Below, one piece after another: positions 34,146-41,843 of a DNA stretch of 64,000 nucleotides. Each line of letters begins with the position of its first letter. The stretch's first letter is position 1. The translations under genes and the position numbers were made by a program. The notes below the pieces were generated by a model. It was not told the DNA's origin. It made no database searches and saw only the letters and a program-made list of their open reading frames with translations. Origin of the DNA: Nonomuraea typhae (GTDB lineage: Bacteria > Actinomycetota > Actinomycetes > Streptosporangiales > Streptosporangiaceae); contig NZ_VRLV01000023.1 in assembly GCF_009760925.1 (NCBI RefSeq), positions 1 through 64,000 on the forward strand. Reading direction: 5' to 3'.

Positions 34146-35308
34146 AGTGTCGCCAGCCGCTGGTAGCAGGTCTCGGCCTCCGGCTGCCCGCGGGTCACCA
34201 CGTCGGCGATGCCCTGGTAGATCGCCCTCTGACCAGCGGCGTCGCCGGGCTGGGATCTCAGTTGCGGGACACCCAACTGGTAGCGCTGGTAGCGCTCGAC
34301 GAACGGCCTGCGCAGTTGTTCGTACACGGAGAAGGGCGTGTCGGTCGCGATCAGCGAGTACGCGAGGACCATCGCGTCCTGGATCCCCATGTTGAGCCCC
34401 TGGCCGCCGAGCGAGTGCACCCCGTGGGCGCTGTCGCCCAGCAGCACGATCGCACCCCGGGACCACGACGCCGGCCGGACCACGTGATGGCGGACGACTA
34501 GCACCTGCTCCCACCGGGTCACTCCGGCCGCCAGCGGCGCCTCCAGTTCGGGCAGCGCGCGGATCACCCGCGAGCGCAGGGCGTCCACCCCCGCCGCCCG
34601 CACGGCCTCGAACTCCCCGGGGTCGGCGAGCCATTGCACCACCAGGATGTCCTCTGCCACGGGCATGACCGCCACGAGCGAATCCCGCTCGCCGTGATGA
34701 AGCGCCAAGCGCGCGGGCCACCCGGCAGGTGCCGGCATCACCATCATCACCAGCGGCCGGTCGAACTCGACGACCTCGGCCTCAATACCCGCCATTTCGC
34801 GAACTTTCGAGAATTTTCCGTCGCTGGAGACCACGTGGCGGCAGGTGAGCGTCCGGGTACCCTGCTCGTCGGCCAGGTCCAGGTGGACCCCGGCGGCCGA
34901 CTCGGTCACGCCCAGCACCGACACGCCCGTCGACACCGTCGCGGTCGCCTCACGAACCAACGCCTCGCGCAACACCCTCGTCAGATCCCGCAAGGGAACA
35001 CTCAGCGCGTACCCGAAATCCCCGCCGGCCCGCTCCTCGTAATCCAGCACGTAGGGGTCGTCATCGGGGAAGAACTCCACCACCTCCCGCACAGGCCGGC
35101 CGATCCGGTTCAGCTCGCCCAGCAAACCGAGATCCTCGAACAGCCGCAGGCTCGGCGGCGACAGGAACGGGCTGATCTTCGCCTGATCCTCGCCGCGCTC
35201 GAGCACCGTGACGTGCCGTCCCCGCCGGGCGAGCAGCAGGGCGAGCACCAGCCCGGAAGGACCACCGCCGACTACGCCGCAGTCCACCGGTGCACCGTCA
35301 TCACTCAT
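34142..35308 (-). CDS. PHBH-type FAD monooxygenase (second copy)
   Basis: A 388-residue class A aromatic hydroxylase with intact FAD loop GVVGGGPSGLVLALLLARRG, DG motif VSSDGKFSKVREMAG and GD motif GAIVLLGDSAHGVHSLGGQG. It is a paralogue of the enzyme at 29146, which has a damaged first loop. Probably hydroxylates the aromatic ring or acts as an oxidative decarboxylase of an aminohydroxybenzoate, as 4-aminobenzoate hydroxylases do. ATG 35308 overlaps the flavin-reductase stop as ATGA. Confidence 0.88.
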   Translation of the reverse strand: MSDDGAPVDCGVVGGGPSGLVLALLLARRGRHVTVLERGEDQAKISPFLSPPSLRLFEDLGLLGELNRIGRPVREVVEFFPDDDPYVLDYEERAGGDFGYALSVPLRDLTRVLREALVREATATVSTGVSVLGVTESAAGVHLDLADEQGTRTLTCRHVVSSDGKFSKVREMAGIEAEVVEFDRPLVMMVMPAPAGWPARLALHHGERDSLVAVMPVAEDILVVQWLADPGEFEAVRAAGVDALRSRVIRALPELEAPLAAGVTRWEQVLVVRHHVVRPASWSRGAIVLLGDSAHGVHSLGGQGLNMGIQDAMVLAYSLIATDTPFSVYEQLRRPFVERYQRYQLGVPQLRSQPGDAAGQRAIYQGIADVVTRGQPEAETCYQRLATL

Positions 35309-35850
35309 CGTTCGACACCCGCCTCCAGGTGAGAGCTCTCGGCGACCGTGACCAGGTCGCCCCGGTAGAAGACCTGTGGCGGACGTGCCTCCGCCCGGAC
35401 CACCACATGGACGATCAACCCGATCAGCAGGACGTGGTCGCCGACCGGGATGACCTGTTCCAGCACGCATTCCACGACGCCGGGCGAAGCCGCCGGCGCC
35501 GGAACGCCGTTGATCCCTGCCTTCCCCGCCATGGCCGACACCGCCGCCGCGCCCACCGGCCGGGACCTGGAGGCGAACCGCCTCGACAGTGCCGTCTGGT
35601 CCGCGCCGAGGAAGCCGACGGTGAATGCGGTCCCGGGGCCGACGGAGGCCATGATGCGAGCGCGTTCGTGCACCGACACCAGGAGCAGCGGCGGTTCCAG
35701 CGACACACTGACGACGGAGTTGACCGTCATACTCATGACGTCGTCGCCCTCGCCGACCGTGAACAGAGCCACGCCGGTGGGGAACAGGCGCATGCAGGCA
35801 CGCAGGTCGTCCCCGCGGATGTGGTGGCGGCGAAGCTCGCGGGAGGTCAC
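35305..35850 (-). CDS. Flavin reductase (HpaC-like)
   Basis: A 181-residue flavin reductase: FPTGVALFTVGEGDDVMSMTVNS, SLEPPLLLVSVHERARI, FTVGFLGADQTALSRRFA, and HHVVLLIG-type C-terminal strand VGDHVLLIGLIVHVVV. It would supply FADH2 or FMNH2 to a two-component oxygenase. The monooxygenases in this cluster are of the self-reducing class A type, so the partner may be encoded elsewhere or the reductase may support the PPOX-fold enzyme. Coupled by ATGA at both ends. Confidence 0.87.
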   Translation of the reverse strand: MTSRELRRHHIRGDDLRACMRLFPTGVALFTVGEGDDVMSMTVNSVVSVSLEPPLLLVSVHERARIMASVGPGTAFTVGFLGADQTALSRRFASRSRPVGAAAVSAMAGKAGINGVPAPAASPGVVECVLEQVIPVGDHVLLIGLIVHVVVRAEARPPQVFYRGDLVTVAESSHLEAGVER

Positions 35851-37148
35851 CAGTAGGTCACCGCCCGGTCCCAGTCCTCGGCCGCGTCGAAGAGATTGCG
35901 CGGTTTGACGAACTCGGGCAACTTGGTGAGCACCTCGGACGACACGATCGTGCCCGCGGCGACGGAGCGTACGCGCGCCTCGACGCCGATGCGGCTTTTC
36001 AGCGAAGCGGCCAGCTCCACCGCCGCGTCGGGGCCCGACTCGAGCTCCAACTCCAGAAACCCGTCGCGGCCGCGTGCGCGCCAGAACATGACCTCGAAGC
36101 GCTCAGGCAGGGAGAACACCGCCTCCTCCATCTGCTGCTGAGAGATCCGCACACCCGACACGACGCAACTGCTCTCGTTCCGCCCGAGAACCTCGATGGC
36201 CGGCAGGGCGAGATCGCAGGGGCAACCCTCGTCGGTGACGCGGACGCGGTCCTCCAGGTTGTAGCGCACCAATGGCATCGCCTCGCGGTAGAGCGTCGTG
36301 ATGACCAGTTCTCCTGTGCCGGACATCGCGCTGCGTCCGGTCGCCGGGTCGTAGACCTGAGGCACGAACCGGTCCGCCCACAGGTGCAGGCGCCCGGCGG
36401 AACACTCCCCGGCGAGGCTCCCGGTCTCCGTCGACCCGTAATCCTGCAGGACCGGAACCCCGCCCCAGATCCGTGAGATGCGGCTGCGGCGGGCCTCGCT
36501 CAGCGGTTCACCGGCGACCACGAACCCGCGCAGCGCGGGGAAGTCCCGCTCGGGCCGCAGCCCCGCGGCTCGGGCGCTCGCCGCCCACAGCAGGCATTCG
36601 GTCGGCAGGCACCAGGCGACCGTCACGTCCAGATCGCGCAGCAGGCGCACTACCCGGGCATGGGTGACGACCGAGCTGCGATTGTCGGCCGGCACCACGG
36701 TGGCACCGCAATATCGGCCCGCCAGGTGGGCCTGGTGCCCGGTGGTCAACATGGCGTAAGGAGTGCGGACGAGCAACGTGTCACGCGGCGTGAGGTCGAT
36801 CGCGTTCCGGGTGAATCGGTCGACGACGTCTAGCCAGTCGTCATCGGTGAAGAACGACGACGTCGGCGACCCTGACGTGCCGCTGGACTCGTGGTACGTC
36901 GCGACACGCTCCTTCTCGACCGCCAAGAGGCCGAACGGGTAGGCGGCGCGCAGATCACGCTTGTCGATGACTGCTATCCGGTCCAGGTCGGAGACCGTAC
37001 GCACGGTCCCCGCCGCGTCGAGCCGCTCGCAGTTGAAGGCGGAACGGGAGGCCAGCCGCATCGCCTCGGGCAACCGCTCCTCCTGGACGTGCCGCAGCCC
37101 CTCCGTCCCTTTCCAGTCGCCCGTCCGCGGCAGCTCCCGGTGCGTCAT
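35847..37148 (-). CDS. PaaK-like AMP-forming ligase
   Basis: A 433-residue ligase of the phenylacetate-CoA-ligase branch: YHESSGTSGSPTSSFFTDDD (adenylate P-loop), LQDYGSTETGSLAGEC, GTGELVITTLYREAMPLVRYN, DRVRVTDEGCPCD. It activates an aromatic acid as acyl-adenylate, with or without CoA transfer. It is coupled (ATGA) to the amidohydrolase gene upstream, an arrangement reminiscent of the ligase plus amidohydrolase pair that builds benzoxazoles in nataxazole-type pathways. The C-terminal catalytic Lys is in LTKLPEFVKPRN. ATG 37148 chosen by overlap. Confidence 0.87.
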   Translation of the reverse strand: MTHRELPRTGDWKGTEGLRHVQEERLPEAMRLASRSAFNCERLDAAGTVRTVSDLDRIAVIDKRDLRAAYPFGLLAVEKERVATYHESSGTSGSPTSSFFTDDDWLDVVDRFTRNAIDLTPRDTLLVRTPYAMLTTGHQAHLAGRYCGATVVPADNRSSVVTHARVVRLLRDLDVTVAWCLPTECLLWAASARAAGLRPERDFPALRGFVVAGEPLSEARRSRISRIWGGVPVLQDYGSTETGSLAGECSAGRLHLWADRFVPQVYDPATGRSAMSGTGELVITTLYREAMPLVRYNLEDRVRVTDEGCPCDLALPAIEVLGRNESSCVVSGVRISQQQMEEAVFSLPERFEVMFWRARGRDGFLELELESGPDAAVELAASLKSRIGVEARVRSVAAGTIVSSEVLTKLPEFVKPRNLFDAAEDWDRAVTYW

Positions 37149-37903
37149 CGTGGCGCTCCGAGGAATCGGTGCGCATTGTCCCAGGCGACCGCCTGCCATT
37201 CCTCGGCGGTCAGGTTCAGCACTTCCAGCTTGGTCAATTCAACGCGCGGTGACTGCATCGGATATTCACTGCCGAAGACCACCCGCTGCGCGCCGAGCCG
37301 GGACAGGGCTGTGCGAACAGTCGCGGTGAGGCCACAGGAAGTTTCCAAGAGAATATTGTCCTCCGGCTTGATCAGATCGATTCCATAGAAGTCCAGATCG
37401 CCCACTCCGGCGTGACCGAGTATGAAAGTGGTGTCGGGGAAACGCGCCGCCAGGCAAATGAGGTCCCGTACTCCGAAATCGGCTCTGTGCAGGCAATGCG
37501 CGTACACGTTGTGCCCGAGTTCCACCGCGACCTCGATGAGCGCGACCGTGCGCTCGTCCTCGAACGGCACCCCGTGCACGGACGGCGCCAGCTTGAGCCC
37601 CTGGAAATCGGGCCCCTGCTCTCGGTACACCGACGCCGGTCGGTGGGGGTTGGCGAAGAACAAGGGCGCCAGGCGGCCACCGGACCGGGCACAGCCGGCT
37701 CGCACCGCATCGTTGTCGGCGTCGTCTTTCACGAAGCCGCCTTCTATGATCTGCCGGGAGAGCACATCCGCCGAGACGACCGCACCGGCCACCACGATCG
37801 CGCGGTCGATGCCACAATTGTCCATCTCTTTCAATAGACGCGACAGGGATTCTTCGCCGGGTGCGAGATGTGCGTGCGCGTCGAATATCCGCCGATTACT
37901 CAT
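37145..37903 (-). CDS. Amidohydrolase-2 family enzyme, candidate benzoxazole-forming cyclase
   Basis: A 252-residue TIM-barrel metalloenzyme of the amidohydrolase-2 family: metal motif FDAHAHL at residues 7-13, HCLH, FILGHAGVGD, and FGSEYPMQSP near the C-terminus. The family includes decarboxylases such as ACMSD and, in benzoxazole pathways, cyclases that act after a ligase-formed ester. It is the first gene of the long leftward operon. The perfect palindrome at 37983-37998 lies 80 bp upstream. Decarboxylation versus heterocyclisation cannot be told from sequence. Confidence 0.85.
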   Translation of the reverse strand: MSNRRIFDAHAHLAPGEESLSRLLKEMDNCGIDRAIVVAGAVVSADVLSRQIIEGGFVKDDADNDAVRAGCARSGGRLAPLFFANPHRPASVYREQGPDFQGLKLAPSVHGVPFEDERTVALIEVAVELGHNVYAHCLHRADFGVRDLICLAARFPDTTFILGHAGVGDLDFYGIDLIKPEDNILLETSCGLTATVRTALSRLGAQRVVFGSEYPMQSPRVELTKLEVLNLTAEEWQAVAWDNAHRFLGAPR

Positions 37904-37982
37904 CGCCACCAGAACTCTTAGTTGCGTCAACAATTCATGGCCACACTATGCACCTCATCGCACGGCTGAACAGGTTGACAGG

Positions 37983-37998
37983 TTGACAGATCTGTCAA
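37983..37998. promoter_or_regulatory. 16-bp perfect palindrome upstream of the cluster operon
   Basis: TTGACAGATCTGTCAA is a perfect palindrome, flanked on the left by another AGGTTGACA half-site. It lies in the promoter region of the operon and is a likely operator for a dimeric repressor that is not encoded adjacent to it. Confidence 0.65.
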
Positions 37999-38058
37999 CA
38001 TCGGGAAACACGCATTATCCGCATGGCGGAGGATCGGCTTGCCGGTGAACGTCCGGCT

Positions 38059-38271
38059 TCATGCCAGGGTGCTCCGGGTCCGGCGCGCATAGGACAACCG
38101 CAGCCGGGCGATCACCGTGGCCGCCTGGTCCAGAGCCAGCGGGAGATGCCCCGGTTCCTTGGCCAATTCGGCAGCACCGGCGGCGTCGCCCAGGCCGGTG
38201 CGCCGGTGCGGGAAGGTGGTCGGCGGCGCGGCGCTCACCGAGCCGCCGAGCCAGGCCGTCCAGCCCGGCAT
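38059..38271 (-). pseudogene. NB-ARC/STAND protein fragment
   Basis: About 70 residues contain the STAND hallmark ELAKEPGHLPLALDQAATVIARLRLSYA, the end of an NB-ARC domain. Nothing recognisable precedes or follows, so this is a gene fragment in the junk zone right of the cluster. Confidence 0.65.
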
Positions 38272-38362
38272 AGATCTACTCGGCGCTCTCGGCGGCGACC
38301 CAGGCCACCGCGGACCCTGCGCCTGCTGAAACTACCTCCATACAGAGCAACACAAAGCGGCT

Positions 38363-38404
38363 CATAATCCGTGGGTCGTGGGTTCAAGTCCCGCCCGCCC
38401 TACC
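38363..38404 (+). repeat. tRNA-Met-like 3' half, right copy (attachment-site scar)
   Basis: From the anticodon loop (CTCATAA) through T arm (GTGGGTTCAAGTCCCGC) to acceptor and encoded CCA, this is the 3' half of a tRNA-Met. The 5' side is not tRNA-like (the anticodon stem cannot pair), so it is not functional. It shares 18 exact bases plus CGCCCTAC with the copy at 21454-21498 and overlaps the end of an integrase remnant, as attachment sites of actinomycete integrative elements do. Confidence 0.75.
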
Positions 38405-38691
38405 ACACCGACCTGCGGCTTTACCCGGTCCTGTAGTCGCGTCATCTGATCGTGAGTCACGGTGAGCCACACGTGAGTCACACCCCTCCCGGACCTTGCT
38501 GATCTTCCGGTCGGTCGCGCGGGCGCTGTTGTGGTACAGCTGCGGCAGCACCGAGACGTAGGTGTTGGCGGCCAGCACGATGCTGGCATGCCCCAGCGTG
38601 CCCTGCACCACCTTCAGCTCGGTGCCCGACGCCAGCGCCAACGTCGCAGCTCCATGGCGCAGGTCATGCAATCGCACCGGCGGCAGCCCAC
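38384..38691 (-). pseudogene. Tyrosine integrase C-terminal fragment
   Basis: The catalytic C-terminus of a phage/AICE-type tyrosine recombinase remains: LHDLRHGAATLALASG (HxxR box), VVQGTLGHASIVLAANTY (nucleophile Tyr). The N-terminal half and first catalytic Arg are gone; at about 38691 it meets a transposase fragment. The stop codon lies inside the tRNA 3' half, as in pSAM2-like elements. A dead integrase. Confidence 0.88.
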
Positions 38692-38695
38692 TAGA

Positions 38696-39075
38696 TGATC
38701 GATGCCAAGGGGTCTGGCTACGGTTAACCAGCTCACGCGATCATCCGGTGTCAGCGGACGCCCGGTCGCGTTCGGGTAGGTCCAGCGTCGGCTGACCGGC
38801 CGGCGGTGCCAGGCCAGCAAGGTGCCCGGCGTCACGAGCCGATGGAGGCGAAGCCGCGTGGGCAGCAGTCGCGCCCGGTTGGCCCAGTCTGGTCGTGGCC
38901 GGGAGAGCTGATGACGCAGGACGGTGACCTCGTGACGCAGCACCAAGATCTCCACCTCTTTGGAGGTGTCGCCCCGCGCGAGAAGCGTCAACCAGCCGAA
39001 CAACCGGGCCATCGGCAGACACAGCAGGCGTAGAAGCACGAGTGCCGAGGATAGAAGGCCAGGCAAGATTCCATG
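38696..39075 (-). pseudogene. Transposase N-terminal fragment (copy 1)
   Basis: The N-terminus of an actinobacterial integrase-core transposase: MARLFGWLTLLARGDTSKE, VEILVLRHEVTVLRHQL, PDWANRARLL, HRLVTPGTLLAWHRRPVSRR. Homology ends near 38750 at RPLTPDDR and the rest of the transposase is absent. The same region recurs, diverged, at 41310-41588. Confidence 0.82.
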
Positions 39076-39321
39076 GACGAGATTTGGCACCGCACAGGGG
39101 GCGCCGGAGCACAGCTCTCCCGCCGCGCGGCCCGGCAGCCGACACCCGCCCGGGCGGGAGGCTGACGAGGATGCCTGAGACGGCGGAATGTGGAGAACAT
39201 CATCAAGTTCGGCGACACCTGCCCCGTCATCTTGGACCATGACCCCCGCCTCGCACCCGGCTGGGCGTGGTCCGCCGGATGGCCTGACCCACCCGCGGTG
39301 GATCAGGCCATCTTCGCTGCG

Positions 39322-39720
39322 TTAGGAGCGGTGGCAGGCGCCCCTCAGCCACAGATCCTTACGGCGCATCAGCCCTTCACCTCCCACGCCCATGTAGACC
39401 CGGACCCAGTTTTTCCGGCCCTCCGGGACGTGCCCCGAGGGGCCCCTGACGTCCGTCGATCTTGGCACCGTGTGGTGGTGGTACCACTGACCGTGGCCGT
39501 TCTTGGCGTAGACGGCTGCCGGGCGCCTGGTCACCCACAAGCAGTCGGATGCAGTCGCAACCGCGGCTGCCGTTACCGTGCTCCGGATCGCTTGGCCGGC
39601 GTGCGCGGTGCCCAGCGTCGCGCCGAGCAAGCTGACGCCGATGACGGTGACCGCCCCCGCCCGGCTCGCCCATGTTCGCGCCGTCGCCAGGGCACCGGTC
39701 TGTTTGATCGTATTCCGCAT
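39322..39720 (-). CDS. Small secreted protein with SH3-like core
   Basis: About 132 residues with a Sec signal peptide (basic MRNTIKQ start, hydrophobic AGAVTVIGVSLLGATLG, cleavage after AHA). The mature part, SDCLWVTRRPAAVYAK then GRKNWVRVYMG and GLMRRKDLWL, resembles a bacterial SH3-type cell-wall-binding fold. Isolated among remnants; function unknown. ATG 39720 is preferred over 39741 because it starts the signal peptide cleanly. Confidence 0.55.
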   Translation of the reverse strand: MRNTIKQTGALATARTWASRAGAVTVIGVSLLGATLGTAHAGQAIRSTVTAAAVATASDCLWVTRRPAAVYAKNGHGQWYHHHTVPRSTDVRGPSGHVPEGRKNWVRVYMGVGGEGLMRRKDLWLRGACHRS

Positions 39721-39930
39721 GGAAGTCTCGATTCCTTTCATGCCCGTCTTGCAGCGGCCCGGTGGCCGACTGTGTTCTCGGGCGCTTCACGATCAACCGT
39801 GGTGAGGCCGACGCCGCGGCGACAGGCCAGCGCGGCAAAACCCCGGCTGGGCTGCGGCCAGATGGGGCCACCTATGGCCATATACGGGAACTGGCCGCGT
39901 CCGGCATGCCGGTGACGGCCGGTTCCGGCC

Positions 39931-40890
39931 ATGTCGGGCAAGCACGTCTCAAAGCGGCAGCCAGAGACTGCGAATCCGGCTTTACTTCCCCCTGTGGAAG
40001 CACCAGCGAGCCCAAAGGCTGCACTCGCACACGCGTTCAAGGAGGCAGTCTCACCGCAGCGGCTGTCCCCTCAGGAGGTGGAGCGATGGAGCCGACGGCG
40101 CCGCAAAGAGTGGGAGGAACTCAACCGGCAAACCCCGGGCAAGGCGGGACCCGAGATCACAGAACTGAAGCGGAGCACCGTCAAGAACTGGCTGGCGGGC
40201 ATCAGCACACCCCAGACGAAGACGGGCCTCATCACACTGCTGATGTACATCCAGGAGGACGGCCCACCGCGCAACGACAGCCGCAATCTCTGGGACGACC
40301 CGCTGTGGTGGGAACTATGGCGGGCAACCAAGGGCAAGTCCCCAAACGCGACCTCAGACGCCAGCGGGCCAGCTGCAGATGACCAAGGCCCTGACCTCGA
40401 AGGCGCTGCTTCGGCACCAGAACCGGACGGAGACGATCCGCCCACCGTGAACGCGGCGTGCACGTCACTCCCGCACGTCCCGGCACCTGCTATACAGGGG
40501 ACGGCGGGACCGCCCGCCGAGCAGATGACGTTCCACCTGGCACCGCCGATGCCGGACCAGCGACTGCCGCCCAAGCGCAGGCGATCCATGACGTGGCTAC
40601 TCGCCATACCCACCGCGATTGTCTTGATCGGTGCGGGCGGCCTGGGCGGGATCCACCTGTTTGCGCTAACCCAGCCACTGCGCTACGCCGCCCCCCTATC
40701 GTCGACGGCCACCCCCTCCAGCCCCAGCACATCATCAGATGAACCGGAACCCGCCGCGACCACCACATCCGCCCTCGGCACCCATGCCCCACGGCCCCGA
40801 AAGCAGAGCCAACCGCCGTCGACGGCCACCGCTTCACCCACCCCGCCGGACGCCCGCACGCCCGCCGAAGACCCCTCCAGGCAACCGTGA
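39931..40890 (+). CDS. HTH-like/TM protein ending at an in-frame stop before its SH3-like domain
   Basis: A 319-residue protein: N-terminal region RLSPQEVERWSRRRRKEWEELNR, KRSTVKNWLAGISTPQTK and LMYIQEDGPP suggest a small HTH-like cytoplasmic domain; a Pro-rich linker follows; one TM, MTWLLAIPTAIVLIGAGGLG, near 220; then a Ser/Thr/Pro stalk. A TGA at 40888 ends the frame, but the same frame continues for 87 codons as an SH3-like domain. So the original protein was probably an inside-HTH, outside-SH3 sensor. Start lacks a clear SD. Confidence 0.6.
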   Translation: MSGKHVSKRQPETANPALLPPVEAPASPKAALAHAFKEAVSPQRLSPQEVERWSRRRRKEWEELNRQTPGKAGPEITELKRSTVKNWLAGISTPQTKTGLITLLMYIQEDGPPRNDSRNLWDDPLWWELWRATKGKSPNATSDASGPAADDQGPDLEGAASAPEPDGDDPPTVNAACTSLPHVPAPAIQGTAGPPAEQMTFHLAPPMPDQRLPPKRRRSMTWLLAIPTAIVLIGAGGLGGIHLFALTQPLRYAAPLSSTATPSSPSTSSDEPEPAATTTSALGTHAPRPRKQSQPPSTATASPTPPDARTPAEDPSRQP

Positions 40891-41154
40891 AGCACAGCGC
40901 TCAAGCAATGCGCCCACGTTGTCTCCACCAAACCCGCGCCGGTCTACACCGCACCCAGCGTCTACGCCCACGTGCTCAAGCACAAAGAGCCCGAAGCGCC
41001 CATCAAGGTCCTCCCCCAACTCGGCGTCGAACTGCGCGCGCCCCCGGGCTGGCTGGTCGTCTCCACCCCCGCAGACACCCCGCCGTACCACTGGATGCGA
41101 GCCCAGCACCTCAGCACGCCCGGCCCATGCCCACGCACCGCCGCCCATCCCTGA
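40891..41154 (+). pseudogene. SH3-like C-terminal domain cut off by TGA 40888
   Basis: In the same frame as the preceding gene and directly after its stop, 87 codons encode KQCAHVVSTKPAPVYTAPSV, KVLPQLGVELRAPPGWLVV and YHWMRAQHLS, an extracellular SH3-like domain. No start codon lies at its front. It is either the read-through part of the upstream gene or a fossil after a nonsense mutation. Confidence 0.55.
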
Positions 41155-41309
41155 CACCGCTCCCCCCGGAGAGCCGCCGGCTCCGGGGATCCGATCGGAC
41201 AGATCAGCAGCCCCCCGCGGATTCCGGCGCGCTCGCCTACTGGCAGCTGCGCTGGTACGAGATCAGCGCAGAATACCTCGATCATCATCGGGCAGCGCAC
41301 GAGCTCCTC

Positions 41310-41588
41310 TCCCACCCCACCGCGCCGATGGGGGTAGGTCCAGGCCCGGCGCAGCAGACGTCGATGCCACGCCGGCGGCGTCGCCGGAGTGACCAGCCGA
41401 TGAGCACGGAGCACCGCCGGCAACCACTGGGCCAGCAGCGCGAGAACGGCCCGGTCAGCCCAGTCCGGCCGCGGGCGTCCGACCTGGCGCCGCAGCACCG
41501 CCACCTCATGACGTAACACCATGATCTCCGCGCCCTTCGACGCCTGGCAGCAGCCCAGCAACATCAGCCAGCCGAACACCCGAAACAC
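41310..41588 (-). pseudogene. Transposase N-terminal fragment (copy 2)
   Basis: MFRVFGWLMLLGCCQASKG, EIMVLRHEVAVLRRQVGRP, DWADRAVLALLAQWLP and HRLVTPATPPAWHRRLLRR match the N-terminus of the same transposase type as 38696-39075. Sequence after HRRG is unrelated. No DDE part. Confidence 0.82.
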
Positions 41589-41843
41589 AGCTCAGAGCCG
41601 TCGTGGGAGTATTTCGACGCGGTACACCCCTTCATCATTTCTGGCACCGGACAGCCGCCGGCAGGTCATGACTGAGCCATAGCCCGGCTCCTGCTCCCAA
41701 GCCATCCCGGTGTTCAGCACGAATGAGACGCCCTGCAACGCCAGCCGGTCATCCAGCCGCTTGCGCCCCGGATACCGAGGCGACGTGAGGAGGCACCGAG
41801 AGGGCAGTGGTCTGCCGCAGCCCGACCATCCACAGGGCCCCGT

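Noticed and set aside
38363..38404. A functional tRNA-Met
   Set aside because: Only the 3' half is present; the 5' acceptor, D arm and a pairing anticodon stem are missing.
40888..40890. TGA read as selenocysteine
   Set aside because: No neighbouring selenocysteine-type motif and no recognisable insertion element after it; nonsense mutation or read-through is simpler.
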